From Salinirussus sp. (GTDB lineage: Archaea; Halobacteriota; Halobacteria; Halobacteriales; Haloarculaceae): a stretch of 6,041 nucleotides of DNA. Position numbers and translations under genes: made by a program. The notes below the pieces were generated by a model. The model did not search any database and had not been told where the DNA came from. It saw only the letters and a program-made list of their open reading frames with translations. Of this stretch, positions 5,779 through 6,041 are shown one piece after another. How positions within the stretch are numbered: position 1 is the first letter of the stretch; the number at the start of each line of letters is the position of its first letter. Location: assembly GCA_028275005.1 (NCBI GenBank), contig JAQCNN010000256.1, forward strand, positions 1-6,041, read 5' to 3'.

Positions 5779-6041
5779 TAGACGTCGTCGAGGTGAGCCA
5801 GGACACTCAGATACCGGTGCGAGACCGCGTGTTCCTCGGCCGTCGACTCACTGGACTGGGTCGGGTCGACGTGCACGTCGAGTGTCGGCCCACCGATCAC
5901 GTCGACCAGGTGGTCTCTGACCTCCCGGGAGATCCACCCCGCGTCCTCGTAGTGACCGACCGCGCGCAGCGCGTCCGCGGGGCCGGACCCCTCCATCAGC
6001 ACCGACAGCCACTCCATCACGAGCACCTCGCCCGCGAAGCT
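5778..6041 (-). CDS. flaCE: ArlC/E-type archaellum protein (FlaCE-like), C-terminal part, cut by window edge
   Basis: The frame is open to the right edge of the window, so only the last 87 residues are visible and the start lies outside. The fragment matches the archaellum D/E domain: a hydrophobic helix (EVLVMEWLSVLM, about residues 5-16), then ALRAVGHYEDAGWISREVRDHL (about 24-45). The 'YY/HYEdaGWIs..v...L' pattern is the hallmark of this family. A tail rich in Ser, Thr and Glu follows and ends in HAVSHRYLSVLAHLDD, which resembles the ends of haloarchaeal FlaCE proteins as I recall them. In Euryarchaeota, ArlC/D/E form a cytoplasmic ring at the motor base and receive the CheY signal via CheF. 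The TAA stop shares its last A with the ATG of arlF (TAATG), so the two are translationally coupled. Its position just upstream of arlF favours a fused C/E protein, but a stand-alone D or E protein cannot be excluded because the N-terminus is missing. Confidence 0.82.
   Translation of the reverse strand, partial: SFAGEVLVMEWLSVLMEGSGPADALRAVGHYEDAGWISREVRDHLVDVIGGPTLDVHVDPTQSSESTAEEHAVSHRYLSVLAHLDDV

Noticed and set aside
1..6041. CRISPR array, insertion sequence or prophage signals
   Set aside because: No spaced direct repeats, transposase motifs or terminal repeats were seen. The window is almost entirely a conserved archaellum operon.

Overview
The window looks like chromosomal DNA from a haloarchaeon (class Halobacteria). 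It is GC-rich, its proteins are acidic, its genes are packed with overlapping stop/start codons, and its ribosome-binding sites are of the GGAGGTGA type. It holds the core of an archaellum (archaeal flagellum) motor operon on the minus strand. Reading in the direction of transcription, from high to low coordinates, the order is: the C-terminal end of an ArlC/E(D)-type protein (cut by the right edge), ArlF (FlaF), ArlG (FlaG), ArlH (FlaH), ArlI (FlaI) and ArlJ (FlaJ). After a 59-base gap comes a separate small ArlD/E-domain protein.

From 6041 down to 754 the genes form one tightly coupled unit. The stop/start junctions are TAATG (C/E-F), TGA-GTG with no gap (F-G), ATGA (G-H), ATGA (H-I) and TGATG (I-J). 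ArlI and ArlH are the cytoplasmic ATPase/nucleotide-binding pair beneath ArlJ, the polytopic membrane platform. ArlF and ArlG are single-pass proteins with an external beta-rich domain, known as the stator and envelope anchor. ArlC/D/E proteins form the cytoplasmic ring that links the motor to chemotaxis signalling (CheY through CheF) in Euryarchaeota. Archaellin genes, the prepilin peptidase and che genes are not in the window; in haloarchaea they usually lie nearby.

The last gene (694-254, minus) has its own plausible TATA-like element at leaderless distance, so it may be transcribed separately from the main operon. Bases 1-253 hold no convincing gene. They contain two small inverted repeats and AT-rich boxes that may be promoter elements or a transcription end.

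I found no previously undescribed system. The main content is a conserved motility locus. The points worth a second look are the pair of ArlD/E domain proteins bracketing the operon, the uneven placement of Shine-Dalgarno sequences, and the AT-rich and inverted-repeat structure at the left end.
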